DNA of 64,000 bases from Candidatus Pantoea deserta. Its GTDB lineage: Bacteria; Pseudomonadota; Gammaproteobacteria; Enterobacterales; Enterobacteriaceae. The stretch is taken from the NCBI RefSeq assembly GCF_003813865.1, contig NZ_RMVG01000009.1, forward strand, positions 62,001 to 126,000, written 5' to 3'. The notes below the pieces were generated by a model. The model worked only from the letters and a program-made list of their open reading frames with translations, was not told the DNA's origin and did no database searches. The translations under genes were made by a program, and so were the position numbers. Within the stretch, counting starts at the first letter, position 1. The number at the start of each line of letters is the position of its first letter. Below, in pieces: positions 8,920 to 17,923 of this stretch.

Positions 8920-10200
8920 GCGCGCCACTTCGCGCAGGTCGTTATCGTCGGCCAGACGGCTGTGTTGAAACAGTTCACTGTAATCAGCCAGCGCCGCCTG
9001 CAATTTGCCCGCGACATTGACCGGGGTCGCCAGCGACTGTTGTCGGGTGCGGCGTTCGTTCAGGGTTTCGCCGTTGTTAAGAAACAGCGTGACCTCGTGA
9101 AAGCGTAGCGCGGGATTAAGCGCATCAGGCGGCGCCTGCTCGTCGGGCTGACGGGTGACTTTTGCGGCCAGCGCCATAATCTGCGGGTTCACATCGCCTT
9201 CAGCAAAGTCCGCCATCCGTAAATCGCCGTAGATCAGCATGGCGGCGATAACATATTCAAGGCTAAAACGCGCTTCGATCCCGTTTTGCGGCTGGCGCAC
9301 CGAGGCGGCAATATCGCCGCCGGGGGGAAAGGCCACGGTGATGCGGTCGATGCTGTTAACCAGCGACGTGGATGAACCCGTCCAGCGCTGACGGATCTCG
9401 CGCGCGGCCTCCGCCGCGCTGTGCGTACCGGCACAGGTGGCGAAGGGTTTAAACTCCAGCCCCGGCGTTACGATGCGCCAGGGCGTTCCCCAGCCGTCGC
9501 TAAGTTTTTCCGACTGCGCTTCGTCCGCGCTGGCGAGAGCGATAAAACTCTCCAGAACGCCTTCTTCCTGCCCATCAAATCCCGCCAGCGCCAGCTGTGC
9601 GGCGCGCACCGCGCGCTCTGCCGCCAGGCCCGCGTGCAACGGCTTCACCGCCGAACCGAACTGGGCGCGCAGCCCGCTGGCGTCGGTGGCCGCAATGCCC
9701 AGCAGCACCGCTGTCTGGCGACTGTTTGCGCCGGTAAAATGCGCCAGCGCGGCGGCGGCGGCCAGGGTGCCAAGCGAGGCGGTATTGTGATAGCCAAGCG
9801 TATAGTGGCGCTGCGTCATCGCCAGGCCAAGCCGACCGGCCATCTCCACCCCAACCACATAAGCGTCCAGAAAACGCGTCAGGCTGAAACTGCCGCTCTC
9901 CGCCGTCCACGCCAGCAGCGCGGGCAGAATCACCACGCTGGGATGGCCGCGAAAATCGGCATGAAAGTCATCGTAATCCAGCGCGTGTCCGGCATAACCC
10001 AGCAGCAGGGCGCGCGACGCCGCTCCTCTGTCGCGGTATAGCCCCTGAAGGCGCGGCAAACCGCTGTCAGGCACCTGCCGGGCAAGCACCGGCCAGCTAA
10101 CGGCAAGGAAATCCTGCATCCCTTCGCGCGCGCGCTGACGGGCCGCGCTATCGGGTTGAGAAGAGAGGATCAGCTGGCTGAGTCGCGCAGTAAGGCTCAT
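8899..10200 (-). CDS. MmgE/PrpD family protein (YxeQ-like)
   Basis: A 433-residue member of the MmgE/PrpD (2-methylcitrate dehydratase-like) family. Family blocks seen are the helical start with LGYAGHALDYDDFHADFRGHPSVVILPALLA (about 68-97), DAYVVGVEMAGRLG, HNTASLGTLAAAAA, and FKPFATCAGTHSAAEAA in the middle. PrpD hydrates or dehydrates carboxylic acids; YxeQ of Bacillus subtilis is encoded with the S-(2-succino)cysteine genes yxeKLMNOP, though its role there is unclear to me. Here it is convergent with the BisC-like gene and divergent from the HcxA-like dehydrogenase. There are no methylcitrate-cycle genes nearby, so a role in processing the carboxylate moiety of a cysteine adduct is a reasonable inference. 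Confidence 0.88.
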   Translation of the reverse strand: MSLTARLSQLILSSQPDSAARQRAREGMQDFLAVSWPVLARQVPDSGLPRLQGLYRDRGAASRALLLGYAGHALDYDDFHADFRGHPSVVILPALLAWTAESGSFSLTRFLDAYVVGVEMAGRLGLAMTQRHYTLGYHNTASLGTLAAAAALAHFTGANSRQTAVLLGIAATDASGLRAQFGSAVKPLHAGLAAERAVRAAQLALAGFDGQEEGVLESFIALASADEAQSEKLSDGWGTPWRIVTPGLEFKPFATCAGTHSAAEAAREIRQRWTGSSTSLVNSIDRITVAFPPGGDIAASVRQPQNGIEARFSLEYVIAAMLIYGDLRMADFAEGDVNPQIMALAAKVTRQPDEQAPPDALNPALRFHEVTLFLNNGETLNERRTRQQSLATPVNVAGKLQAALADYSELFQHSRLADDNDLREVARRLTAAL

Positions 10201-10469
10201 GGCGCAACCGCCGGAAATAGCGAACGAAGCATTGATGTCTCCGGAATAAAAGAAGCCGAGTCAGCAGAGTAGCAACAAAGTTACGGGTCGCTATATGTGA
10301 AATGTCGCTAAGCTAATGCAAATTTGTGAAGAAGGAAGGCGGCTTTACGCATTGCTTAAATCACCGTTTGTCGTACTATGCACTGCATGCGTCGCGCGAA
10401 AAGTTTCTCCCTCTATCTCTCTGTTTACCCAATCTTTTTTGGCGCAACAGAACAACCTCAGGATAAGCC

Positions 10470-11543
10470 GTGTTAGCCATAAAATCGCCGCAAGCCTATC
10501 TACAGCAGGCCGGGATCCGCGCGCGGGTCGGAGAACATATCCGCCCGTTAGCCGCCCATCTGCGTATTCTCTCTTCCCCGCGCGCCTGGCAGGCCGTAAA
10601 TCCCGAACTGACGCAAAGCCTGGAGAGCCAGGGCATCCGCTGGCAACTGGAGTATCTCGACGGCGAATGTACCGATGAGGCGATTCGTCAGCTTCAGGCC
10701 AATACGGCAGAGCAGGGAGCGGAAGCCATTCTCGCCGTCGGCGGCGGACGCGTGCTGGACTGCGCTAAAGCGGCAGGCGACGGCCTGAATAACGTCGCGA
10801 TCATTAACTTTGCTACGCTTGCCGCTACCTGCGCCGCCTGGTCGCCGGTGGCCATCGTTTATAACGCGCAGGGCGGTCATCTGCGCAGCCAGCCGCTGCG
10901 CAAAATGCCTGCGCTGGTACTGGTGGACAGTGAGGTTATTGCCAGGAGCGGCGCGCGCTATCTGAAAGCCGGCATCGTCGACGCGCTGGCGAAGTGGTAT
11001 GAGTTTCGCCCCTGGCAGCAACATAATCCCGATAGCCTGGCGCTGGATCTTAAGGTCATGGCGGCGCAGCGCGCCCTGGACGCCTACCGGCAGTGGGGCG
11101 ATGAAGCCGTGGCGTCCTGTGAGCAACAGCAGGTTACCTTTGCCCTTGAGCGCGTTATTGACGCCAGCATCGTGCTGGCTGGACTGGCGAACAGTATGCG
11201 CGATACGCTACCGACGCCGGGATTCGCCCACGCTATTCATAACCAGCTGACGCACCTGCCAGAGATGCACGACTGGCTGCACGGAGAAATAGTGGGTTAC
11301 AGTCTGCTGGTTCAGTCAATGATGGAACAGCCAGACGGCGAACCTGACGCGGCGCTGGTGGCGCTGCTGCGTCGCTTCGACGCGCCGCTCCGACTGCCTG
11401 CGCTGGCGGGCGAGCGCGCCGAGGCGCTGCGCCAGCTGGCCGCTCAGATTCATTTTCCGGCGGCCAGCGCGGCGCGTCTGCCGTTTGAGGTATCACCGGC
11501 AGCGCTGGAAAAAGCGCTTATTGCCACCGAACATTTTTTATAG
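10470..11543 (+). CDS. HcxA/YbdH-like iron-containing alcohol dehydrogenase family oxidoreductase
   Basis: A 357-residue protein of the GldA/iron-ADH superfamily. It contains AILAVGGGRVLDCAKA (dinucleotide-binding), INFATLAATCAAWSPVAIVY, the metal-site region YLKAGIVDALAKWYE and two His-bearing blocks, GFAHAIHNQLTHLP and WLHGEIVGYS. The TCAAW motif and overall layout match E. coli YbdH (HcxA), which reduces short 2-keto acids with NADPH. Start is GTG 10470 with AGGAT about 6 bp upstream. It leads the NtaA/SnaA-type monooxygenase gene by 39 bp, so the two are probably one operon. It could reduce the 2-oxo acid produced when that monooxygenase cleaves a C-S bond; this link is inference. Confidence 0.85.
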   Translation: MLAIKSPQAYLQQAGIRARVGEHIRPLAAHLRILSSPRAWQAVNPELTQSLESQGIRWQLEYLDGECTDEAIRQLQANTAEQGAEAILAVGGGRVLDCAKAAGDGLNNVAIINFATLAATCAAWSPVAIVYNAQGGHLRSQPLRKMPALVLVDSEVIARSGARYLKAGIVDALAKWYEFRPWQQHNPDSLALDLKVMAAQRALDAYRQWGDEAVASCEQQQVTFALERVIDASIVLAGLANSMRDTLPTPGFAHAIHNQLTHLPEMHDWLHGEIVGYSLLVQSMMEQPDGEPDAALVALLRRFDAPLRLPALAGERAEALRQLAAQIHFPAASAARLPFEVSPAALEKALIATEHFL

Positions 11544-11582
11544 CTGCCCAAAGACGGCGCTTATCATAATCAGGGAAACAAT

Positions 11583-12884
11583 ATGGACAGCTCATCTGCA
11601 AAAACGCGTCTGCGTCTTGGTCTTTTCGTTCAGCCGGTAGGGCACCACGTCAGCGGCTGGCGTCTGACCGAAGAGCTGGGCGCGCCTACCGACATCGACT
11701 GGCTGATCCGCCTGGCGCAGAAAGCGGAGGCGGGGCGCTTTGACCTCTTTTTCGTTGGCGATGCGCTGGCGACCAGTATGTATCGCCTGCCATCGACCAT
11801 GGCGCGCCTTGAACCGCTGACCATGCTCTCGGCGGTAGCCGTCAACACGAAGCGCATTGGTCTCGCGGCGACTGCCTCGACCACTTTCAGCGATCCCTTT
11901 ACCATGGCGCGCACCTTCTCCTCACTCGACCATATCAGCCGTGGCCGCGCCGCCTGGAATGTAGTGACCTCATTCTCCGCCGACGTGGCGAAAAACTTCA
12001 GCCGCGACGACATGCCTGATCATGCCGAACGCTATGCCCGCGCGCGTGAGTTTTTACAGGTGACGAATAAGCTGTGGGAAGGCTGGCAGGAGGGGGCTGT
12101 GCAGCCGGATGCCAGCACAGGACAGTACTTCGTCAACGATAAAATCAACCCAATCAATCACGTGGGCGAGCATTTTCAGGTGCAGGGACCGCTGAATATT
12201 ACGCGCTCGCCGCAGGGCCGCCCGGTGATTATTGAAGCTGGCTCGTCGTCCGACGGTCAGAAGCTTGCGGCTGAGACCGCTGAGGTGGTGTTTACCGCAG
12301 CGGCCAGTCTGGAAGAGGCGCAGGCGTTTTATCAGTCGCAGAAGGCGCAGATCGAAGCGGCAGGGCGCAACCCGGATCATGTGGTGATTATGCCCGGCGT
12401 GATGCCCATCGTTGGCCGCACGCGCGAAGAGGCGCAAGCATTGTGGAAAGAGCTGAATACGCTGGTGGATATCGACAACGGCCTTAAACAGCTCTCCCTG
12501 CGTTTTGGTATGGATATGTCCGTTTATCCGCTGGACGGTCCGGTGCCGGAAGTGCCGCTGGGCGAAGGAAACCAGAGTCGCGTGAAGCTGATGACGGATA
12601 TGGCGAAGCGGGAGAATCTGACGCTGCGCGAGCTGGCCGCGATTGCCGCAGGCTCGCGTGGACACCGCGTCATTGTCGGCACGGCGGAGGACATTGCCGA
12701 TGACTTCCAGCAGTGGCTGGAGCAGGGCGGTGCGGATGGTTTTAATATTATGCCCGCCATTATGCCCGACCAGCTCGACCTGTTTGTTGAGCTGGTGATC
12801 CCGGAACTGCGTCGTCGTGGTCTCTTTCCCACCGACTACGCCTACGCCACGCTGCGGGAAAACCTCGGCCTGCCGTCGCTCTGA
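11583..12884 (+). CDS. NtaA/SnaA/DszA-family luciferase-like flavin monooxygenase
   Basis: A 433-residue FMNH2-dependent class C monooxygenase. Diagnostic blocks are LGLFVQPVGHHVSGWR near the N-terminus, FDLFFVGDAL, RLEPLTMLSAVAVNT, SLDHISRGRAAWNVVTS and GPLNITRSPQGRPVIIEAG. The family includes nitrilotriacetate, pristinamycin IIA and dibenzothiophene-sulfone monooxygenases, and B. subtilis YxeK, which cleaves N-acetyl-S-(2-succino)cysteine. It needs reduced FMN from a separate reductase, none of which is encoded in the window. A second family member lies at 49972. The N-terminal Ser/Asp-rich lead is not a signal peptide, so it is cytoplasmic. Substrate unknown. Confidence 0.92.
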   Translation: MDSSSAKTRLRLGLFVQPVGHHVSGWRLTEELGAPTDIDWLIRLAQKAEAGRFDLFFVGDALATSMYRLPSTMARLEPLTMLSAVAVNTKRIGLAATASTTFSDPFTMARTFSSLDHISRGRAAWNVVTSFSADVAKNFSRDDMPDHAERYARAREFLQVTNKLWEGWQEGAVQPDASTGQYFVNDKINPINHVGEHFQVQGPLNITRSPQGRPVIIEAGSSSDGQKLAAETAEVVFTAAASLEEAQAFYQSQKAQIEAAGRNPDHVVIMPGVMPIVGRTREEAQALWKELNTLVDIDNGLKQLSLRFGMDMSVYPLDGPVPEVPLGEGNQSRVKLMTDMAKRENLTLRELAAIAAGSRGHRVIVGTAEDIADDFQQWLEQGGADGFNIMPAIMPDQLDLFVELVIPELRRRGLFPTDYAYATLRENLGLPSL

Positions 12885-12895
12885 TCCGCGTATTT

Positions 12896-12921
12896 CTCAG
12901 GCGGCCGCCGGCCGCCTTGAG
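12896..12921 (+). terminator. Hairpin after the NtaA-type monooxygenase gene
   Basis: CTCAGGCGGCC at 12896-12906 pairs with GGCCGCCTTGAG at 12910-12921 around a 3-base loop, 11 bp past the stop. It lacks a proper T run. Confidence 0.6.
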
Positions 12922-13104
12922 ATTATCAGTGCCGTTTCCTGCGGCGCTTTTTGCCGTTATCTCGTCAGATAACTGTTTCTGGGTTATATCCGCGCGCCGG
13001 CTGTTCGTTTTAATTACAAGCTTTGCCTGACGCGCGTGAACGCCCCAGCTGAGGAGAGCGCCGGCTGGGCGCGTTATTGCGCGATGCGGCAGAAAAGCAG
13101 ATAT

Positions 13105-13129
13105 AAAAAAGGCGCTGAATATCAGCGCC
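13105..13129 (-). terminator. Intrinsic terminator of the stpA-like gene
   Basis: GGCGCTGA and TCAGCGCC form an 8-bp stem with a 3-base loop (13111-13129). On the minus strand it is followed by six T (the A run at 13105-13110), a textbook intrinsic terminator 6 bp after the stop codon. Confidence 0.9.
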
Positions 13130-13135
13130 GTGGTA

Positions 13136-13537
13136 TCAGATCAGGAACTCGTCGAGGGAGCCGCCTGCATCCAGTACTTTTTTGATTGGCGAAGGCGTGC
13201 GACCCTGGCCGGTCCAGAATTTGGTTTCGCCCGTTTCGTCGGTAAACTTATATTTAGCCGGACGCGGCGCGCGTTTCGCTTTTGGTTTGTTCTCGCTTTT
13301 CGTCAGCTCAGCCAGGTCGGAAATATCAATGCCGTCTTTCATCAGCATTTCTTTATACAACGCCAGCTTCTCCGCTTTTTCTTTTTGTGCGGTTTGCTCA
13401 GCATTAACTTCTTCGCGACGCTCAGCCACGACCACAGAAAACTTCTCGAGCATTTCGTTTAACACGTCGAGTTCGATTTCACGTGCCTGAACGCGCAGCG
13501 TACGAAGATTGTTCAATGCTTTCAGCGCATCACTCAT
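13136..13537 (-). CDS. StpA-like H-NS family nucleoid protein
   Basis: A 133-residue DNA-binding, bridging and silencing protein. The N-terminal oligomerisation helices (1-80) include [15 protein letters not shown] and [19 protein letters not shown], followed by a basic linker. The C-terminal AT-hook-like domain reads RPAKYKFTD then TGQGRTP (109-115), the H-NS DNA-contact loop, and it ends SLDEFLI. The KYKFTD and SLD(D/E)FLI endings resemble StpA more than H-NS; the usual hns neighbours (galU, tdk) are absent. It sits alone between sulfur genes and fhuE and beside an AT-rich 870-bp gap. I call it an H-NS paralogue, StpA-like, not the primary hns. Confidence 0.88.
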   Translation of the reverse strand: MSDALKALNNLRTLRVQAREIELDVLNEMLEKFSVVVAERREEVNAEQTAQKEKAEKLALYKEMLMKDGIDISDLAELTKSENKPKAKRAPRPAKYKFTDETGETKFWTGQGRTPSPIKKVLDAGGSLDEFLI

Positions 13538-14410
13538 GTATATAGCCCTTAACGAATCTAAATATGTAAAGCGCGCAGTTTACGGCAAAAAAAACATAAA
13601 TGAAATAAGCGAACACGTAGATCAACCCTATTTATTAGGGCGGTAAGAAAATCTCTCTTTGGGTAACTCATACAGGCGACGTACCGGCCCGAATAAAGCG
13701 CAGCGTCTTCCCTTGTCAGAGACAATTGCGGAATAGCGGGCCTGTCAGACACCCTGGCAGGTATTGCGAGAGGTGAGCTTAAGGCTGGCAGAAGAGTAAA
13801 CAGACTGATTAACCAGTATTAATTGCTTATTATGCCCGGATGCGGATAGCAGGATACATTTATACCGACGCTGTCTGTTCGCCGTGCTGCCTGATATTAA
13901 TGGCGCGGCGGAATATGCGCTTTCTCAGCGTGATCGTCATCGCCGGGGATATTTGCCCGTTGACATAGTCATGAGGTGTATATCGGCTCGCGCAGGTAAT
14001 CACGGCCGTAACAATAACTGCGATTAAGCGTAGTGCCGCAAATATCTGTTAAACCGTAAAACATGGCTATTTTACCGTCGCGTCTTTGTTATTTTATTGT
14101 TAAATTTAGCGCGCATGATCGCCCTGTTTTAATTCCTTCTCGCTACCTTTCGCCATTAAGGGAGCAGGTTGTCGCATCCTTACAGCCTGTTACTTCAGCA
14201 ACTTTTTTGGGATCAATACGTTGAGCGCCTTTCTCTGCTGATTTTTTTTGCAGCACTTATTAACATTTTCTTGCAATGATAATGGCAATGCGTATATTTC
14301 TCATTTGCTTTATCGCAGCATCACGTAAAGACCGCAATCTACCGCCGGCCATGCGTCTCGCACCGGCAACCAGTGGCAGCAACAATAAAAAATGAAAACG
14401 AGGATCAGTG
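13538..14410. other. Long AT-rich intergenic region upstream of fhuE
   Basis: About 870 bp between two divergent genes. I see no credible coding region; a 64-codon minus-strand ORF near 13558-13752 has no family resemblance. The right end is strongly AT-rich and should hold the fhuE promoter. It may be bound by the adjacent H-NS-type protein. Confidence 0.5.
14273..14292 (+). promoter_or_regulatory. Possible Fur site upstream of fhuE
   Basis: TGATAAT within GCAATGATAATGGCAATGC matches a left Fur half-site well and the right half poorly. It lies about 120 bp upstream of the start codon. Iron control is expected for this gene, but the site itself is weak. Confidence 0.35.
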
Positions 14411-16633
14411 ATGTCTTTTGATGTTCAGCGCGTCAGGGAAAATTGTGCGGGCGAGCCTGCCGGCACCCAGAAACATCCTTTGCAACGTTCACTCCTGGCG
14501 GTGCTTATCGCCGCCAGCGTAGCGCATAGCGCTCAGGCCGCCGAGACGGCTGCTTCCAGCGAGCAGACGCTCACCGTGGACGGCAGCGCCAGCGACCCCG
14601 CGCAGCAGGCTGCGCAAGATTACAGCGTGCCCATTACGCGCGCCGGCACCAAAATGGCCTTAACCGCGCGCGATATTCCGCAGTCGGTGACGGTGGTCAG
14701 CAAGCAGCGCATGGAGGATCAGCAGCTCCAGTCGCTGAATGATGTGCTGCACAACACCATGGGCATCACTGGCGTCAGCGCCGATATGGATCGCACAACC
14801 TATTATTCGCGTGGATTTCCCATCGATAACTTTATGGTTGACGGCATTCCGACCACTTTCGCTTCGCAGTGGAACCTGGGCGACGCCCAGTCCGATACGG
14901 CGCTCTACGAACGCATTGAGGTGGTGCGCGGCGCAACCGGTCTGCTGACCGGGCCGGGCAATCCTTCCGCCGCCATTAACATGGTGCGAAAACATGCCGA
15001 CAGCAAAGATTTCACCGGCAGCGTCTCCGCCATCTACGGCAGCTGGGGTAAACAGCGTTACGTTGCCGATCTCTCTACGCCGCTTAACGCGGACGGCAGC
15101 GTGCGCGGTCGTCTGGTGGCCGGCTATGACGACAGAAACAGCTTTATCGAGCGCTACGGCGCGAAAAAACAGTTTGTCTACGGCGTCGTCGATGCGGACC
15201 TGACGGACTCCACCACGGTTTCCGTGGGCTATGAGTTCTCGCAGGTGGATACCGATTCGCCTATGTGGAGCGGCACGCCGCGCTGGTACACCGACGGTAC
15301 TCAGATCCATTCGCGTCGCGGCTACAACACCGCGCCGGAGTGGGCCTACAACGATAAAGAGAACAAGAAAGTCTTTGTTAACCTGAAGCAGGACTTTGAT
15401 AACGGCTGGAACATTACCTTAAACGGCACGCACAACGAGATGTTCCTCGACAGCAAGCAGCTCTACCTCGACGGCTACTTTGATAAAACCAGCGGTCTGG
15501 GCGTATCGCAATATGCTGACTACCCGGTGGTGGGCGGAACCGGCTATAACAGCGGCAAGCGCAAAGTCGATGCGGTCGATGCGTTCGCCAGCGGTCCGTA
15601 TGAGCTGCTGGGTCGCCAGCATGAACTGATGGTCGGCGTTAACTACAGCCGTCAGGACAACAAATATTACAGCTCGTGGGCGAACATTTCCGCGCAGGAG
15701 CTGGGTAACTACAACGATTTCAATGGCGACTTTCCGGAAACTGACTGGGGACCGCGCGAGCTGACGGCTGACAGCACCACCGTGCGTCAGAAATCGGTTT
15801 ATCTGGCGACGCGCATTTCGCTGGCCGATCCGCTGCATCTGATCCTGGGCGCGCGTTACACCAACTGGAACCGCCAGACGCAGCTGACCGGCGAAGAGCT
15901 GGAAAAGAACAACACCACGCCTTACGGCGGTCTGATCTATGACTTTGCCGAGAACTGGTCCGCCTACGCCAGCTACACCTCGGTGTTCCAGCCGCAGGAT
16001 TATCGCGACAGCACCGGCGCGTTCCTGTCGCCGGTTATCGGTAAAAACTATGAGGTGGGCGTCAAGTCCGACTGGTTTAACAGCCGTCTGACCACCACGC
16101 TTTCGCTATTCCGCACCGAACTGGACAACGTAGGGGAAGATACCGGGCAGATCATACCGGGATCGCAGTCTAACGCCTATGTGGCGAAAGATGGCGTGGT
16201 CAGCCGCGGCGTCGAATTTGAACTCAATGGCGCGCTCACCGATAACTGGCAAATGAGTGCTGGCGGCACCACCTATCTGGCGCAGGATCGTGATGGCAAT
16301 AGCTATAACTCGCAGCTGCCGCGCACGACGTTCAATCTGTTTACCAGCTATCGTCTGCCGATGCTGGAGCAGTTGACGCTGGGCGGCGGGGCGAAGTGGC
16401 AGTCACGCGTGTGGCAGAATGTCGGCGCGCCGGAAGGCAATGGCACCTGGCGCGCCAGCCAGGGCAGCTATACGCTGGTGGACCTGTTTGCGCGCTATGA
16501 CGTCAACAAAAATCTGTCGTTGCAGGCCAACCTGAATAACCTGTTCGATAAAGAGTACGATACCTGGGTCGGCGCCTATAACGTCTATGGCGCACCGCGT
16601 AACTTCTCGCTGTCGGCAAGCTATCGTTTCTGA
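14411..16633 (+). CDS. fhuE: FhuE: TonB-dependent hydroxamate siderophore receptor
   Basis: A 740-residue outer-membrane receptor closely matching FhuE, which imports ferric coprogen, ferrioxamine B and rhodotorulate. It carries DYSVPITRAGTKMALTARDIPQSVTVV, MEDQQLQSLNDVL, YYSRGFPIDNFMVDGIPT, ERIEVVRGATGLLTGPGNPSAAINMVRKHA in the plug, and barrel blocks such as DPLHLILGARYTNW and SVFQPQDYRDS; each corresponds to the E. coli protein segment by segment. The N-terminus has a long signal peptide ending near AHSAQAAE, and the C-terminus ends in Phe. ATG 14411 is preferred because AGGA lies 6 bp upstream; GTG 14408 would be too close. An intrinsic terminator follows. Confidence 0.95.
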   Translation: MSFDVQRVRENCAGEPAGTQKHPLQRSLLAVLIAASVAHSAQAAETAASSEQTLTVDGSASDPAQQAAQDYSVPITRAGTKMALTARDIPQSVTVVSKQRMEDQQLQSLNDVLHNTMGITGVSADMDRTTYYSRGFPIDNFMVDGIPTTFASQWNLGDAQSDTALYERIEVVRGATGLLTGPGNPSAAINMVRKHADSKDFTGSVSAIYGSWGKQRYVADLSTPLNADGSVRGRLVAGYDDRNSFIERYGAKKQFVYGVVDADLTDSTTVSVGYEFSQVDTDSPMWSGTPRWYTDGTQIHSRRGYNTAPEWAYNDKENKKVFVNLKQDFDNGWNITLNGTHNEMFLDSKQLYLDGYFDKTSGLGVSQYADYPVVGGTGYNSGKRKVDAVDAFASGPYELLGRQHELMVGVNYSRQDNKYYSSWANISAQELGNYNDFNGDFPETDWGPRELTADSTTVRQKSVYLATRISLADPLHLILGARYTNWNRQTQLTGEELEKNNTTPYGGLIYDFAENWSAYASYTSVFQPQDYRDSTGAFLSPVIGKNYEVGVKSDWFNSRLTTTLSLFRTELDNVGEDTGQIIPGSQSNAYVAKDGVVSRGVEFELNGALTDNWQMSAGGTTYLAQDRDGNSYNSQLPRTTFNLFTSYRLPMLEQLTLGGGAKWQSRVWQNVGAPEGNGTWRASQGSYTLVDLFARYDVNKNLSLQANLNNLFDKEYDTWVGAYNVYGAPRNFSLSASYRF

Positions 16634-16662
16634 TGAGACAATAAACTGGGCGGCATAAAACA

Positions 16663-16693
16663 ACGGCGACGCAGAAAAGGCGTCGCCGTTTTT
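16663..16693 (+). terminator. Intrinsic terminator of fhuE
   Basis: ACGGCGACGC at 16663-16672 pairs perfectly with GCGTCGCCGT at 16680-16689, followed by TTTTG. Confidence 0.88.
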
Positions 16694-16828
16694 GTTCAGG
16701 CGTTCCGCGCAGAAAATCAGGCGGGGAAGAGCAGGCATCAGTATGCCCAGAGCGTCTTTTGTTCGGGGCGTCTGGCAAAAGAGAAGGGAGATAATACAAA
16801 AAACCGCTTAAAACGCCCCGGATAAGCC

Positions 16829-17923
16829 TCAGGCCGCCGACGCCCGCCGTGCTTTTTCCGCCTCGTATGCCGCAACGCGTTCGCGGATCCTCGGCAGCAG
16901 CAGTCGTCCGTATTCCGCCGCGTCGCGTAGCTGGTCGAAGCCGCGAAACAGAAAAGTGGTGATCCCCAGCTTATAGTATTCCAGCGCCGCCTCGGCTACG
17001 GTGTCCGGCGAACCCACCAGCGAAGTGGAGTTGCCCGCCGCGCCGGACAGCGCCGCGATGCCGGTCCACAGGCAGCGATCATAGACCTGACGCGCCGTCG
17101 CCAGCTGGTACAAACGCTGAGAGCCGACATTGCTGTCCGGCTGGATCGCCTTACCGCCGATATTGCGCTGCGCCTGCGCCAGCAAATTATCGGCGCGCTG
17201 CCAGGCTTCCTCATCGGTCGCCCCCAGAACCGGACGCAGCGACAGGCTAAAACGTATCTGATCCTCGCGGCCCACCTTCTTCGCCGCCGCGCGGACCTGC
17301 GCGATGCGCGCTTTAACCTGCTCCAGCGGCTCGCCCCACATCATATACACATCAGCGTGCTGCGCGGCGACGTCGATGGCCGCCTCTGACGCGCCGGAAA
17401 AGTAGACCGGCACGCGCGGCTTCCGCCAGGGTTTCACCTCGGTCAGGTTATCCTGCACCTGATAAAAATCGCCGGTATAGCTAAAGGGCTGCTGTGATTC
17501 CCACACCTGCTGCATGATGTACAGATACTCCCCGGTGCGCGCATAGCGCGTGTCCTTATCGAGAAAGTCGCCGTCACGCTGCAAATCGCCGCTGTCCCCG
17601 CCGGTGATGACATTGATCGCCGCCCGCCCCTGGCTAAGCTGATCCAGCGTGGCGAACTGGCGCGCGGCAAAGGTCGGAGCCTGGAAGCCAGGGCGATGCG
17701 CCACCAGCAAACCCAGCTTATCGGTCAACGCCGCGACATAGCTGGCGATAATCATCGAGTCGGGCGCGCGGGTGTTGACCGCCAGCAGCACTTTGTCAAA
17801 GCCCGCGTACTCCTGCGTCTGGGCAAAGGCTTTGATAAAGGGCAGATCAACTACCTGACCCTTGCCGGGATCGGATTCGCTCGCTTCATGCGCGCCGACC
17901 AGACCAATAAATTCAAGCGCCAT
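16829..17923 (-). CDS. SsuD-like FMNH2-dependent alkanesulfonate monooxygenase family protein
   Basis: A 364-residue luciferase-like monooxygenase of the SsuD group, which converts sulfonates to aldehyde plus sulfite. Blocks include YAGFDKVLLAVNTRAPDSMI, LGLLVAHRPGFQAPTFAARQ, TLDQLSQGRAAINVITGGD, DTRYARTGEYL and VPVYFSGASEAAIDVAAQHADVYMMWGEP, all characteristic of SsuD and its relatives. Two ATG codons are in tandem (17926 and 17923); the second has AGGAG at better spacing, and it overlaps the stop of the upstream gene (TGATG), so the pair is translationally coupled. SsuD proper is about 380 residues. There is no SsuE beside it. Substrate could be a sulfonate or a sulfone. Confidence 0.9.
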   Translation of the reverse strand: MALEFIGLVGAHEASESDPGKGQVVDLPFIKAFAQTQEYAGFDKVLLAVNTRAPDSMIIASYVAALTDKLGLLVAHRPGFQAPTFAARQFATLDQLSQGRAAINVITGGDSGDLQRDGDFLDKDTRYARTGEYLYIMQQVWESQQPFSYTGDFYQVQDNLTEVKPWRKPRVPVYFSGASEAAIDVAAQHADVYMMWGEPLEQVKARIAQVRAAAKKVGREDQIRFSLSLRPVLGATDEEAWQRADNLLAQAQRNIGGKAIQPDSNVGSQRLYQLATARQVYDRCLWTGIAALSGAAGNSTSLVGSPDTVAEAALEYYKLGITTFLFRGFDQLRDAAEYGRLLLPRIRERVAAYEAEKARRASAA

